The notes below the pieces were generated by a model. It was not told the origin of the DNA and did not search any database. It saw only the letters and a program-made list of their open reading frames with translations. The translations under genes were made by a program, and so were the position numbers. From positions 1-64,000 of the IMG/VR virus record IMGVR_UViG_3300023281_001121: a DNA stretch of 64,000 nucleotides; one strand, 5' to 3'. The number at the start of each line of letters is the position of its first letter. The stretch's first letter is position 1. The DNA is from a virus. Of this stretch, positions 38,452 through 47,989 are shown one piece after another.

Positions 38452-40014
38452 CTATTTTTTGAGCCTCTTCTCGGCGATCTTGGTTTCCAGTTCGAGCGTA
38501 TCGAGCTTGACATCTCCACCGGCAACATTCTCGATGTCGACCTGGTGGTACCTGCTCTTAATCCCGCGTTTGAATTTGCTTCGCTCTGTGGTCCTCGCGC
38601 TCGCCGACTGTCGCAAGTTGTACGGTCCACTGGAGATCCCCTGATCCGTAACGAGCGTGAGTTGAAGCTGACCGGATGAACCCACACCTATGTATGCTCC
38701 GGTCACCCTCTTGAGAAGAGACGCCTCTGGACCGTTCTCATAGAACGCACCGAAGTCTGTTGATCCGATCGTAGCTATAGCGTCGATGTCTATTCCATCG
38801 TCGTCGTCTCCATCGAGGAGATAGATGCCATCACTGCGAGCGCCAAGGAAGTCCTGTCCGATCGCAGCGAAGGCATCAAAGTCGTAGTTCTCGTATCGCG
38901 CTGGTGCGCCCGTGTTCTGATTAAGCACCCATGTGTAAAGCTCCTCTGTTGTGTCCAGGAAGTAAGCGCCCTGCGCGTAGCCGGTCAACTCGGCAAGGGC
39001 TTGGATCAGGTAGGCCGAGTCACCGAATCCAGTCAGGGCAGCATAGACATTGAGTCCGTACTGACCATCAGTGAACCCGTTCTCTGCCTGGTATGCGTTG
39101 AGGACTGCCGTGGCATCAACGAACCCGTTCAGCGCGTTGTAAATAGCAAGCGTGTACTGACTGTCGGTTCTGAGTTGAGCTAACTGAAGGACCGAGATCG
39201 CGTACGCGCTATCGACACGTCCTTCCAGTTGCAGCAGAGCGTTGAGGTCGTAGTGGACACCAAACTTTTCTTCTATGAGTTGGTATACATCTATAGCCGA
39301 CTGCGCATCCAGATGACCGTTCGACTCAATGAATGTGTTCAGAGCATACTGGGCAATCGCAGCTTGCTCGCGCGCCTCCCAGGCGTTGAGGTCGTAGGCC
39401 CCTGTCGCGATTCCATTCTCTTGCTGCTGATACGTCAGGTAGTCGTACGAACTGACGGCGCTCATCAACAGGTCAACATAGATGTCTATGCTGTACAGGC
39501 CACCGAGATAACCCTGAGCGAGAAGATAGATGTCCAGCTGATACTGCGAATTGAAGACTTGTTCATCAGCCTCGAATGCCAGGAGGTCGTAGTTGCCCTG
39601 CTTCTGATCGTCGAGTTCAACAAAAGCGAGTAGCTGGTATTCCATCTCGCCAGCGGACCCTTCCAACTCGGCGTAGGCATTGAGAACGTACTTGCCAGAA
39701 CCGATGATGTCGCCTTCTGCCTGGTATGCGTTTAGGTCTGCGTTGCCTTGAAGGACTGTGTTCTCAAACTCTTCGAACCCAGCGAGGAAATACGCACCGC
39801 CAAAGATCCCTCCCTTGGGATCTGTTTCGCCTTGACCGAGAGTGGCGTCGCCCGCTTGATACTGGACCCCGATCTCGACCTGGTACTCACTGTTGGCCTG
39901 CTGATCGTAGGAGGTGTAGTTGTGGAGGTATTGCCCCACGCCCAACGGACCCTGGAGAGCCGACTTACCTTTATGTAAGACCTGCAGATGAACCGAAGTG
40001 ACACGAATAGCCAT
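38452..40014 (-). CDS. Tail protein with eighteen 16-17-residue repeats, 520 aa
   Basis: Residues about 74-358 are a tandem array with pattern [QA]-Y-x-L-x-x-Y-x-x-L-x-G-x-x-x-[GSA]. The first aromatic or equivalent falls at residues 75, 92, 109, 126, 142, 158, 174, 190, 207, 223, 239, 255, 271, 287, 303, 319, 335 and 351. The period is 17 at first, then 16. Alternating hydrophobic residues with turn-forming Gly/Asn suggest a beta-solenoid or curli-like stack. The C-terminal 150 residues (GIYLLDGDDDD..., GSSGQLQLTLVTDQG) look like a tail-hub or fibre-attachment domain. The ATG overlaps the upstream stop. I do not recognise the repeat as a named family. Confidence 0.65.
   Translation of the reverse strand: MAIRVTSVHLQVLHKGKSALQGPLGVGQYLHNYTSYDQQANSEYQVEIGVQYQAGDATLGQGETDPKGGIFGGAYFLAGFEEFENTVLQGNADLNAYQAEGDIIGSGKYVLNAYAELEGSAGEMEYQLLAFVELDDQKQGNYDLLAFEADEQVFNSQYQLDIYLLAQGYLGGLYSIDIYVDLLMSAVSSYDYLTYQQQENGIATGAYDLNAWEAREQAAIAQYALNTFIESNGHLDAQSAIDVYQLIEEKFGVHYDLNALLQLEGRVDSAYAISVLQLAQLRTDSQYTLAIYNALNGFVDATAVLNAYQAENGFTDGQYGLNVYAALTGFGDSAYLIQALAELTGYAQGAYFLDTTEELYTWVLNQNTGAPARYENYDFDAFAAIGQDFLGARSDGIYLLDGDDDDGIDIDAIATIGSTDFGAFYENGPEASLLKRVTGAYIGVGSSGQLQLTLVTDQGISSGPYNLRQSASARTTERSKFKRGIKSRYHQVDIENVAGGDVKLDTLELETKIAEKRLKK
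38922..39795 (-). repeat. 18-unit protein repeat region (16-17 residues per unit)
   Basis: Coding repeat within the 520-aa protein, about 48-51 bases per unit. Units are diverged at DNA level, so the repeat is ancient and maintained by protein structure. Confidence 0.7.
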
Positions 40015-41216
40015 TAGCTAACGATCTCGTAGCCGATCTCTGCGGCGTTCACCTCTGCCATCGTCCATGGCGCTGTGGTATCAGGGTTGTCCTCATAGAT
40101 GTGGTAGAGCGCCTGGAATTCAGATTCCGTCAGCGTCAGAGTCGTGCCGACTCCCTCCGTAGTGCCTTCGAAGATGACAACGCGAGCAGTGCGCGTGCCT
40201 GTATCAAGCGTGTCCTTTGCGATGGCCATGACCTGCACCGCCTGGACCGATCCGAACAGATCCTCCGGGACCACCGAAGTGAACGTGTCAACACGGTCCT
40301 TGTTAGTCGCGACGTTGGCCTCGTTGTACGTGGTGTCGAAATCATGCTGGACCTCGTCCACCATCAGCGCGTTGTTGGTGCCAGATTGAGGAGTGAAGTC
40401 AATCTCGCCGACAACTTCGGCTGATGGGTAGAGGACGTCGATGGTTGCAGGGTAAATAAAGTCCTGCTCCCCAGCGACAGCCGGATCAATAATGTGGAGA
40501 TCAGTGATTCGATAGATAGCTCCGGAACCAATAGTTGAGTTGGGATACAGATCTCCAGACGAGAACCAGATCTGATCCATGACATCGGTGCCTCCGATCG
40601 ACGTGTCGAGGCCATTACCAAGGAACCAAACGTCTCCGTCGACTCGGACCTCTATCTCACCTACAGAGTTATCAATCTTGACCCGGAACTCAACGTAGTA
40701 CCACTTGCCTAGCTCCAACGCATGGAAGGTCGAGTCGCCCGCAGCCTCTGCGTCGTCCTCTCCCTCCCAGAAGAATCCACTGCCGGTGCCCAACTGAATC
40801 CGCATGTACGCAAGGTTAGTCTCACCCTGATCACCGAAGAAGTTGAACTCAGTCGTGACGTGAGTGAAGTTACCGGAGTCGTCTCGGAAATAGAGGAACG
40901 TGTCATCACCATGGATCTGCGCTGGGTTCCATCCCTCCAACATCAGATTGAAGCCGACGATGTACTCGTCTTTCGACGGTAGATCTATCTTCACGTTCGC
41001 TGACTGCGACGCTCCGATGTTTCCCTTGAACCTCAAACATCCAGGCGCAGGGGAACGCGGCGACTGGGTACCCGAAGGCATAGTCGTCGGTCCACCTGTT
41101 GGCAGGATCTCGATGTTGTTACCGAGAACCGCTCCATCTTTCGTGAGCGTGTAACGCGCCTCCAGGTCCTGGAAGCCGCGATACTGGCTCCAGGATTCCA
41201 TCCACACGACACTCAT
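40014..41216 (-). CDS. LamG-like tail protein, distant member of a five-gene family, 400 aa
   Basis: The start is ATG 41216 (MSVVWMESWSQYRGF), overlapping the upstream TAA. A jelly-roll domain (LELGKWYYVEFRVKIDNSVGEIEVRVDGDVW) is the concanavalin/LamG pattern also present in the four genes at 54265-58371. The C-terminal module (DTTYNEANVATNKDR, then EGTTEGVGT, then WTMAEVNAAEIGYEI) is shared with them too. These probably decorate the tail and bind host glycans. It is separated from its paralogues by about 13 kb. Confidence 0.7.
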   Translation of the reverse strand: MSVVWMESWSQYRGFQDLEARYTLTKDGAVLGNNIEILPTGGPTTMPSGTQSPRSPAPGCLRFKGNIGASQSANVKIDLPSKDEYIVGFNLMLEGWNPAQIHGDDTFLYFRDDSGNFTHVTTEFNFFGDQGETNLAYMRIQLGTGSGFFWEGEDDAEAAGDSTFHALELGKWYYVEFRVKIDNSVGEIEVRVDGDVWFLGNGLDTSIGGTDVMDQIWFSSGDLYPNSTIGSGAIYRITDLHIIDPAVAGEQDFIYPATIDVLYPSAEVVGEIDFTPQSGTNNALMVDEVQHDFDTTYNEANVATNKDRVDTFTSVVPEDLFGSVQAVQVMAIAKDTLDTGTRTARVVIFEGTTEGVGTTLTLTESEFQALYHIYEDNPDTTAPWTMAEVNAAEIGYEIVS

Positions 41217-42001
41217 TACACAAAGATCCTTACCCCGATGCGGAACGCATTGTTGGTCTGCGACTGGTTCGTTCCAGCAGGAACCGTTCGCTTGAGCCAC
41301 CAACCTTGGTAGTCGCCTGCACTGAGATCAGGGATCACGATGCCGCTCGCGTAGTCGACCGGGTTGTTGTCATCGAAGTCGATCGTGAGTGCCGGGTCCG
41401 TATCCTCGTTGGCGATCACGCCGAGCGCGATGTTCTTCGCCTCGTCACCGATAGCGATCTGAATCACGTCCTGTCCAGGCGTGTTCTGCTCGACCCACAT
41501 ACGGATGTCGACCATCGCGTCCGTAGCGTGATCATTCTCCCAGTAGACACCACGGAACTCGATGTCTCCCGCCTTGGCGTCAGCCTTGGCCACATCATCG
41601 AACATGTTGTTCGCGATGTTGGTGATCGTGATCGTGTTGGTCTGATCACTGGATGGCAATGCGCCTGAGGTCACGGTGACCTTCAGCACTCCACCATTGC
41701 TCGCTCCCTGAATGGCGTAGGCACCATTCGTGGACACGTCCACCGCGACACCCGCTGTGCCGTTGAGAGGCGTCCACCGTAACGTGGTGTTGACACTGTC
41801 GAACGCCAGCGTGCCGTCACCCTCGTCGTTGCCAGCGGCGTCATCGATAACCACGCCTGTGATGGTCGTTGGCGCGCTGGGCGTCTGCGAAAGAATGTCC
41901 TTGGTGCCCGCAGTGGATTTGGCTCCACCCAGGTCCAGGTTCGGATCGGTGTTCGCGGCACCTCCCGAGTGGACGATTTTCAGATCAGCTAATGTAGCCA
42001 T
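41216..42001 (-). CDS. Virion protein, 261 aa
   Basis: Beta-rich protein starting MATLADLKIVHSGGAANTDPNLDL. The C-terminal pattern (DLSAGDYQGWWLKRTVPAG...FRIGVRIFV) resembles the end of the 251-aa protein at 43592-44347 (AAQGCWLELTLTAG...VTMRVSGNTV), suggesting related domains. Likely tail or baseplate. Confidence 0.6.
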   Translation of the reverse strand: MATLADLKIVHSGGAANTDPNLDLGGAKSTAGTKDILSQTPSAPTTITGVVIDDAAGNDEGDGTLAFDSVNTTLRWTPLNGTAGVAVDVSTNGAYAIQGASNGGVLKVTVTSGALPSSDQTNTITITNIANNMFDDVAKADAKAGDIEFRGVYWENDHATDAMVDIRMWVEQNTPGQDVIQIAIGDEAKNIALGVIANEDTDPALTIDFDDNNPVDYASGIVIPDLSAGDYQGWWLKRTVPAGTNQSQTNNAFRIGVRIFV

Positions 42002-42011
42002 GATTCACTCC

Positions 42012-43265
42012 TCAAATTGCACTGCCCCTGCGAGCGGTCTCCAGGGTTACATAGTCAGGCGCGAGATAGGACGATTCCACTCCCGTACCCATCGTTGCAA
42101 CGATCTGCCGCAAGCCTCTCTGCTCACGGAAGATCATCGCACCATTCTCAAAGTTGCTAACTGCAGACTTGTCTTCTTGGACGTTCGTGATCTGAGCCTC
42201 AAGGCCACCGATCACGATCCCGAAATCACTGAACCATGCGACGTTGTCAGACTTGGGGATGTCGAGTCCAGTGCCCTTCACCGCACCGTACGGCAGCACA
42301 GCACGTTGCTGGAACTCGTTCGTGTCAACCCCACTGATCCAATAGGTCTGATCGGCACAGATGTAAATGCCATCAGCCACTGCCTTCATCACGGTCACGT
42401 CGCTTGGGAACTGCAGATAGTTCATGTGCGGCTTCACAAGCCCGTAACGCATCGCGTCGGTGTACCAGACCACCTTCCCTTGAGCGATGTAGATGCGCCC
42501 GTTGTGGTACTCCAGGACCGTTCCGGGTGCCGGTGTGACCCCATGTTGAGTCTGCAGCCTGATGTCCTGATTGTTGGACACCTGGGTGATCCGGAACGAA
42601 GGCACGCCAGTGATGAACTCTCCGACTCGATACAGGCCTTCGCCGTTAACTTCCGAACAGTAGACCCGCACCTTGCTGGCTTCCGTTGACGTGGGTATGT
42701 CGGTCAGCGTTATCGTTCCGCCGTCCGCTGTCACCTCAGCGATCTTCGCTAACGGTGTGCCACTTTCCTCGCCGTCGTCAGCGACGAACGTCATGGCAAC
42801 CTGGTAGGTTCCTGCTGTTAATCCACCGCCGGTATCAGAGACAACCAGTGTTGGCTGATCAACAGGTGGAGTGATGCCCCACGGCTTGACGAGTCCATCC
42901 GCTGTGAGCCTGCCGGTCAGGAGTCCGTTCGAGTAATAGATGTCATTGTTCACGCTCACGTAGAACATCGGGTGTGGCCCTACGCCCATACGAATCATCA
43001 GGCGCACCCAGCTGCCAGACATCTTGACCAGTTCCCATAGGGTACCGCTCTCGACGAACAGAACTTTTTCACCGTTGGAGTAAAGCGTTCCGCGCTCGAT
43101 CGTGCCGGTCCAGATTTTTGTCCGGCCACGACGACGTAAGAGGTTGCCCGTGTCGGTGATGTCGTAGTTGACGCTGCGCCTGAGCGCAGTGACCGGCAAC
43201 TCCTCAGCACCAAGGATGTTGTTCTCACCGTCAGGGAAGCCAGTGTATTTCGGATACGTCGGCAT
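42012..43265 (-). CDS. Beta-propeller-like tail protein, 417 aa
   Basis: An N-terminal RRSVNYDITDTGNLLRRRGRTKIW and repeated short strands (LFVESGTLWELV, FYVSVNNDIYYSN) resemble podoviral virion proteins with propeller folds ('vNvDitdsGklrrR.G'). A fibronectin-like middle (GTYQVAMTFVADDGEESGTPLA) is present. Probably a tail-shaft or stabilisation protein. Assignment is by pattern recall only. Confidence 0.55.
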   Translation of the reverse strand: MPTYPKYTGFPDGENNILGAEELPVTALRRSVNYDITDTGNLLRRRGRTKIWTGTIERGTLYSNGEKVLFVESGTLWELVKMSGSWVRLMIRMGVGPHPMFYVSVNNDIYYSNGLLTGRLTADGLVKPWGITPPVDQPTLVVSDTGGGLTAGTYQVAMTFVADDGEESGTPLAKIAEVTADGGTITLTDIPTSTEASKVRVYCSEVNGEGLYRVGEFITGVPSFRITQVSNNQDIRLQTQHGVTPAPGTVLEYHNGRIYIAQGKVVWYTDAMRYGLVKPHMNYLQFPSDVTVMKAVADGIYICADQTYWISGVDTNEFQQRAVLPYGAVKGTGLDIPKSDNVAWFSDFGIVIGGLEAQITNVQEDKSAVSNFENGAMIFREQRGLRQIVATMGTGVESSYLAPDYVTLETARRGSAI

Positions 43266-43582
43266 CAGCGATCAATAACTAGAAGCAGCCCTTCGGCTTC
43301 AAGTGTATTGCCCAGGTCTGTGCTGACGGTGTACGTCACCTTGTAGGTCTTGCCGTCGACCCCCGCATCGATACGCTGCTGTGCGATCTGCCCAGTGAAC
43401 GTCGCACTCGACGGGAACGTGAGATCGGTGGTCGCGACGACAGAGCCATCAGCCAGCACTTCCTCCTGCCCGACCGAGTCGACGGCGCTGATGGTTTCAG
43501 CTGGCGTCTGCACCATCTTCGGGGCGAAGTCCATGTCATAGAGGCGGGACTCAGCCGGTTGCTTTTCAAGCAGGTCTGGCAT
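43265..43582 (-). CDS. Fibre-tail adaptor-like protein, 105 aa
   Basis: MPDLLEKQPAESRLYDMDFAPKM followed by beta strands and DGKTYKVTYTVSTDLGN...EAEGLLLVI is the pattern of short Ig-like phage proteins annotated as fibre-tail adaptors. The ATG overlap with the propeller-like gene suggests they assemble together. Confidence 0.55.
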   Translation of the reverse strand: MPDLLEKQPAESRLYDMDFAPKMVQTPAETISAVDSVGQEEVLADGSVVATTDLTFPSSATFTGQIAQQRIDAGVDGKTYKVTYTVSTDLGNTLEAEGLLLVIDR

Positions 43583-43591
43583 GATGTTCCC

Positions 43592-44347
43592 CTAGACCGT
43601 GTTCCCGCTCACCCGCATGGTGACAGTCGTGTTCTGCGCGCCAAGGCCAGCAGTCAACGTAAGCTCCAACCAGCAACCTTGTGCGGCACCCGCTGTCAGG
43701 TTCTGGGAGTTCGCCACGTTCTTGTTGGCTGAGTCGAACGTGCCTGCTGGGGCTGTTTGCCGATTGGACGCACCGTTGTCGCCAGTGTCATCCAGTGTCG
43801 CTGGCAGCATGAAAGCCACCACCGTCTGAGGATCGGCCTGCTCGATGATGACCGCACTGGTCAGCGTTAGCGTGCCGTGGTTGTTCTTGAAGAAGATCTT
43901 GTCGTAGTACGTTCTGGTACTTCCTCCGGACGCGTCCGCAGCAGCATCATAGAAAGGCCTGCGTATCTCTAGGACCGCTGGCTCCATGCTCGCGATCGTG
44001 GTGTCGGTATCCTGGTCACGGACGGTCACCGTTCCCGTAGTCGACGCCGACTTGATTATCTTCAGCACGCGCTCGAATGCAGTTCCCGAGATGAGTACGA
44101 CGCCCACACCGCTCAGTGTTGCGACATCGTTGACCAGTTCGCCAGCTGCATTACGCCCATGGACGGTGATCGTCTGGGTCGTATCGCCAGAATTACTGGA
44201 CAGGATCTCGATCTCATCCGTGGCCACGATGTCGACAAACACAACACGCTTGGTCAGCGAGATCGCCCCGCCGATGTTTGTCGGAGTGTCATCATCGGGC
44301 ATCGTGGCTGAGCCATAAGCGACGATGTCAGCAGCTACGATTGGCAT
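43592..44347 (-). CDS. Beta-rich virion protein, 251 aa
   Basis: Starts MPIVAADIVAYGSATMPDDD. The sequence is almost entirely beta with Thr/Ser/Asn-rich strands, and the end resembles the 261-aa protein at 41216-42001. Likely tail structural protein; no catalytic motif. Confidence 0.6.
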   Translation of the reverse strand: MPIVAADIVAYGSATMPDDDTPTNIGGAISLTKRVVFVDIVATDEIEILSSNSGDTTQTITVHGRNAAGELVNDVATLSGVGVVLISGTAFERVLKIIKSASTTGTVTVRDQDTDTTIASMEPAVLEIRRPFYDAAADASGGSTRTYYDKIFFKNNHGTLTLTSAVIIEQADPQTVVAFMLPATLDDTGDNGASNRQTAPAGTFDSANKNVANSQNLTAGAAQGCWLELTLTAGLGAQNTTVTMRVSGNTV

Positions 44348-44361
44348 AATCTATCTCCTAG

Positions 44362-44571
44362 TCAAAACTCGGCAGAAATCATCTGCCAGCCATAATGATC
44401 TGGTGCCTTCGGCAGTCCACAAGGACCCAGCGCCACCGCCTTCGATGCCAAGGCGAAGTCGCCCAAAGTGCGCACGAAGAAAAACGCTAGGCGCACCAGC
44501 AGGGAGCGTACCAAGTCTCCCGCGATGCATCCGCGTGTCGACTGAGCCTGGCTGGACATGCGAAGACACAT
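44362..44571 (-). CDS. Small virion-region protein, 69 aa
   Basis: ATG 44571 overlaps the upstream TGA (TGATG). The frame MCLRMSSQAQSTRGCI...HYGWQMISAEF has codon use like its neighbours. A competing frame with a GTG at 44569 is Arg/Gly-rich and less convincing. Contains a short hydrophobic stretch (SLLVRLAFFFVRTLG). No family recognised. Confidence 0.5.
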   Translation of the reverse strand: MCLRMSSQAQSTRGCIAGDLVRSLLVRLAFFFVRTLGDFALASKAVALGPCGLPKAPDHYGWQMISAEF

Positions 44572-45122
44572 CACACTCTCGTTAGAGTGATCTCGCCTGG
44601 GTTAGGCGTGTTGGCATCGAACGTCTGATCGATCTGAATTCCGCTGATACCAGGAGGGGAATTCCTGCCAGTGGGAGACTCCACGACTGGAGATCCAGCA
44701 AGCAGACCGAAGAACTGATACATCTCATCGATCTTCGGCTGCTGAATAGACACGCCTGAGACCGCCTGAGAGATGCTGACGTTGACGAAGGCACCTGGTG
44801 CGATCGGGTTGCCACCACCGTCAGAGACGATGACGCCTGACCCTACTGAGGCCTGCACATGAGTCGGACCAGGACGATCAGCGAACTGAATGCGCCATCC
44901 ATCCAGCATGGTCATGACGATGAGCGAGTTGCCGATCCCTGGAATGGGGATCTTGCCCTCAGCCTTAGCGATCTCAGAGTCATCGATGAAGTCTGGCTGC
45001 ATACGATGGAACGCTATCGCATCGAAGACTTCCTGGATCGTGATGTCCAGAGTAGGCAACTCGATCTCCACGATCGCGGTGTCGTGATGGAACGTGAACC
45101 TGAGGTCTTGAGTTTCAGGCAT
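44571..45122 (-). CDS. Virion protein, 183 aa
   Basis: The start MPETQDLRFTFHHD at 45122 follows 1 base after the upstream stop. An N-terminal alpha/beta half (DAIAFHRMQPDFIDD) precedes a beta-rich, Gly/Pro-rich half. Position among tail genes suggests a baseplate or assembly role. No family recognised. Confidence 0.55.
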   Translation of the reverse strand: MPETQDLRFTFHHDTAIVEIELPTLDITIQEVFDAIAFHRMQPDFIDDSEIAKAEGKIPIPGIGNSLIVMTMLDGWRIQFADRPGPTHVQASVGSGVIVSDGGGNPIAPGAFVNVSISQAVSGVSIQQPKIDEMYQFFGLLAGSPVVESPTGRNSPPGISGIQIDQTFDANTPNPGEITLTRV

Positions 45123-45123
45123 G

Positions 45124-45396
45124 TCACTGCTTAGTGGCAATCGCGGATAGGGCTAAGTCTCGCTTCTCGCATTGAGCGATCAGTGCTGTCCACTCGCGCT
45201 TCACCCGCTGGGCTTTCTGAATCGCCTCTTCGAAATGAGCGATGTCCTTGTCTGCCTGCGCGACCGCCGCCTTGAGTTGGTCGGCATCGTACATAGGCCA
45301 TTTCTCCCTGAAGGCCTGGCGCTCCTCCGGAGTACGGAGTATCGCTCTGACCTGGTCCTCCAGGGAGATTTCGGCATGCCCGTTCGTCTCGCTCAT
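45124..45396 (-). CDS. Helical coiled-coil protein, 90 aa
   Basis: MSETNGHAEISLEDQVRAI leads to a helical hairpin (DADQLKAAVAQADKDIAHFEEAIQ). The ATG overlaps the upstream stop (ATGA). Could be a small tail chaperone, as similar helical proteins sit between tail genes in other phages. Confidence 0.5.
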   Translation of the reverse strand: MSETNGHAEISLEDQVRAILRTPEERQAFREKWPMYDADQLKAAVAQADKDIAHFEEAIQKAQRVKREWTALIAQCEKRDLALSAIATKQ

Positions 45397-47897
45397 GTCG
45401 CGATAGTATCAGGCGTACGAATCGCGGCCTGTATCAGACCGCCGCTGCTGATGGTGTTCTCAATCTCGAACGGCTGGATGGGATCAACCGAGCCACCGTT
45501 GCGCACCCTGATCAACACCGGGATGTCTGTCAGGTACACCAGGTTGGCGCTTGAGATCGTTACCGGGTCACCGCCACTAGCGATTACATCGAGGATCGGG
45601 ATGTACGCGGTGTCGGCAGCGTTCAGATCGTACGGGATCTCATTGATGCCGTAGACGTCCGACGTATCCCAGTTGTTATCACCACCACCACTCAGAGGAG
45701 TGTGCGTGATCGTCGTCGTGCCGATCGCAGTTGCCACGCCCCAGCTGTTGTCCGTGCGGTTGTTGATGATGTCGCCAATCTGCGCGGCGTTGCCGTCAGA
45801 GAAGTCGACGCCCGAGTCGGTTAGCACCGTGGCTGGCGCAGCATCTGTGCCTGTGATCGTGCCACCCGAGTGATCGACCGCGCTCAGGACTAGATCTGTG
45901 CCAGTGAACGATGAGTATCGGAACCGAAGCTCCCGGATATTCACCGTGTCGACCACGCGGATCACACCGCTCTCTGGCGTGTCGTTCGGAACCGTCGCAT
46001 CGAGACGGATCTGAGTGTCGTCGACACCGTTGAACACCGTCGCTGGAGCAGCCATACCGTGCTGTGCTTTATCGATTGAGCCAGCAGGCCCTGTCAGCAC
46101 GAAGATGCCGACGCGATCAGAGTCCGTTCCGTTCACACCCGTCACCGACGCGTTGATGAACAGCGGTGGGTTGCGGACATTACCATCGTCATCGATCAGC
46201 TGGAACGCCTGCACGTCGGCAGGGGCAACATCGGTCAGAACCACACCAGGCGCACCGAAGTAGATGCCACCAGCGAAGGTGCCGAGAGGTGCTGACTTCG
46301 GTGTCGTGATCGTTCTCGTTGATGCAACGGTGGCGAAATCGGTGTACGACGCCTGCACAGGGTTGTCGCCAACCTGGGTGATCGCGTTCTGAGTGAAGAA
46401 CCGCGTGTTGCGCATGATCAGGTCGCCGGTCGCGCCATCGTCATGGTCAGCGACTACCGTGCCCTGAGCAACCAGCGCATCGCCCGAGTCATGGAAGTAG
46501 AGCGTCTCGCCTTCGACGAACGCGCCTGTCTGCGTGTTGTACTGGGCCTGGAGATCCTCGCCGATGTAGAACTCTCCGCGAATGCCTTCGGCATCGGTGA
46601 GGTAGGTACCGCCGCCACCTCGACCACGTCGACACTCAGCCTTGTGGAACTCGTACAGGTCAGTCACCGTGTTGGCGTTGCAGTCGACCGCGATCGAGTA
46701 AGGGAACGCCGCCTGGCCACCGCCGAGCGACACATCTGTGGCCGCGAACACGATCGTTGGATCTAACGTCAAGTTGGCTGGGCCGATGTCGGAAGGGGCT
46801 ACCGCTGTCATGGCACCGCCGCCAGCACCACTCAAGGTACCCGTCGCGCCAGTGAAGTCAGCGAGCGCGGGTCCGATGAGGTAATAGCTCAGGACGATGT
46901 TCGGGTTAGAAGCTCCAACTTCGGTGACGATGCCCTGGATCGTCGAGTCCGAATCATCGGTGATCACCTCGCCAACGACGAACGTACCGGAACTGGTACC
47001 GGCAGCTGTCATCTGACGCAGCCCGGTGGCGTTGTTCAGGTCACCGCCTGTCGCCAACGGGACAGGCTGTCTGCCGCCCGTGGTCAGATCGATGATGAAG
47101 TTGTCGTACAGCGAACCGTACTGACGAGCGAACACCGTGATCTCTGCGTCGTCGATCTCGACATTGGTCGACTTCACTTTTACCAGGATGTCGACCTGCC
47201 CAGAACCCCACCAACGAACACCGGAGCCGACCGCGCGCGAGACTAGCTCCGCACCGTCCTGAAGGATGTACAGCGTGCTGTTGACGAAGATCGTACCCAG
47301 TGTGAATACGTTCGTCCAAAGGCTCTCGCCGGTCTCAGATGCGAGACCGCCGCCTGACGCGGCAGCGTAGGTGTCGGTGAAGTCTCCCGCAGCGGACGAG
47401 CCACCCACCGTGTAGGGTTCTGTCGCGGCGTCATCGAACAGGTCGGTAGCAGGATCATCAGGACGTATCCAAACGACGCCCACCTCCGCACTGTAGCGTT
47501 CATCGAACGCCAGGATGGTGGCTGTGTCACCGGTCGTCGTGCCGGTGATCGTGCGGCCCAGGTCGGCAGTGCCGAACGGTGTGCCCGCGCCTGAGCCATC
47601 GTACGAGATCGCGCGGATCTCCCCAGCTGCCCAGCCTAATGTCGCGAACGCGCCTCCTGTGATGTACTCAGAGGATTCATCATCGAAGAACCACTGGTTG
47701 ATCCAGGTGAAGGCTGTCGGTGTCTGAGCCGACATCGGGACGGGGTCGTCCATCTGATCCGGCTCATCGAAAAGGTCTTGGAGGGCGCTGTAAAGTGCGA
47801 TAGCGGTGTCGGTAACCGTGGGAGATACAGCTGTGTCGCGGTAGACCCGCTTCGCTGTGTAGTCGATGTCCCAGCGGTTGCCTAGAAATGTGCCCAT
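45393..47897 (-). CDS. Large beta-rich tail protein, 834 aa
   Basis: Starts at ATG 47897 (MGTFLGNRWDIDYTAKRVYR) with GGAGGAG 6 bases upstream; a longer frame to 47936 passes through a hairpin leader. The opening (yRDTAVSPTVTDTAIALYSALQDLFDE) is helical, and the rest is Gly/Thr/Asp-rich strands with several repeated GT-x-TGDT segments. Likely a tail-spike or baseplate protein. Translation may be limited by the leader hairpin described separately. Confidence 0.65.
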   Translation of the reverse strand: MGTFLGNRWDIDYTAKRVYRDTAVSPTVTDTAIALYSALQDLFDEPDQMDDPVPMSAQTPTAFTWINQWFFDDESSEYITGGAFATLGWAAGEIRAISYDGSGAGTPFGTADLGRTITGTTTGDTATILAFDERYSAEVGVVWIRPDDPATDLFDDAATEPYTVGGSSAAGDFTDTYAAASGGGLASETGESLWTNVFTLGTIFVNSTLYILQDGAELVSRAVGSGVRWWGSGQVDILVKVKSTNVEIDDAEITVFARQYGSLYDNFIIDLTTGGRQPVPLATGGDLNNATGLRQMTAAGTSSGTFVVGEVITDDSDSTIQGIVTEVGASNPNIVLSYYLIGPALADFTGATGTLSGAGGGAMTAVAPSDIGPANLTLDPTIVFAATDVSLGGGQAAFPYSIAVDCNANTVTDLYEFHKAECRRGRGGGGTYLTDAEGIRGEFYIGEDLQAQYNTQTGAFVEGETLYFHDSGDALVAQGTVVADHDDGATGDLIMRNTRFFTQNAITQVGDNPVQASYTDFATVASTRTITTPKSAPLGTFAGGIYFGAPGVVLTDVAPADVQAFQLIDDDGNVRNPPLFINASVTGVNGTDSDRVGIFVLTGPAGSIDKAQHGMAAPATVFNGVDDTQIRLDATVPNDTPESGVIRVVDTVNIRELRFRYSSFTGTDLVLSAVDHSGGTITGTDAAPATVLTDSGVDFSDGNAAQIGDIINNRTDNSWGVATAIGTTTITHTPLSGGGDNNWDTSDVYGINEIPYDLNAADTAYIPILDVIASGGDPVTISSANLVYLTDIPVLIRVRNGGSVDPIQPFEIENTISSGGLIQAAIRTPDTIAT

Positions 47898-47944
47898 GAG
47901 TGACTCCTCCAAATGGATGGGGGGCTTTAGAGTCACTCTTGCGA
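47898..47944 (-). promoter_or_regulatory. Start-sequestering hairpin leader of the 834-aa tail gene
   Basis: On the minus strand GAGTGACTC (47938-47930) pairs perfectly with GAGTCACTC (47906-47898), which touches the ATG. The ribosome-binding GGAGG lies within or beside the stem-loop. The element begins GTCGCAAGAGTGAC and is shared with the capsid gene leader. Confidence 0.6.
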
Positions 47945-47989
47945 CTTACGAGCCGAGTTTTACCAGAATTCCTGTCTCGCTGCTACCTG

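Noticed and set aside
41730-42689. 319-aa open frame on the plus strand
   Set aside because: It is antisense to two well-supported virion genes, lacks a ribosome-binding site and has the His/Arg/Val bias expected of an opposite-strand shadow.
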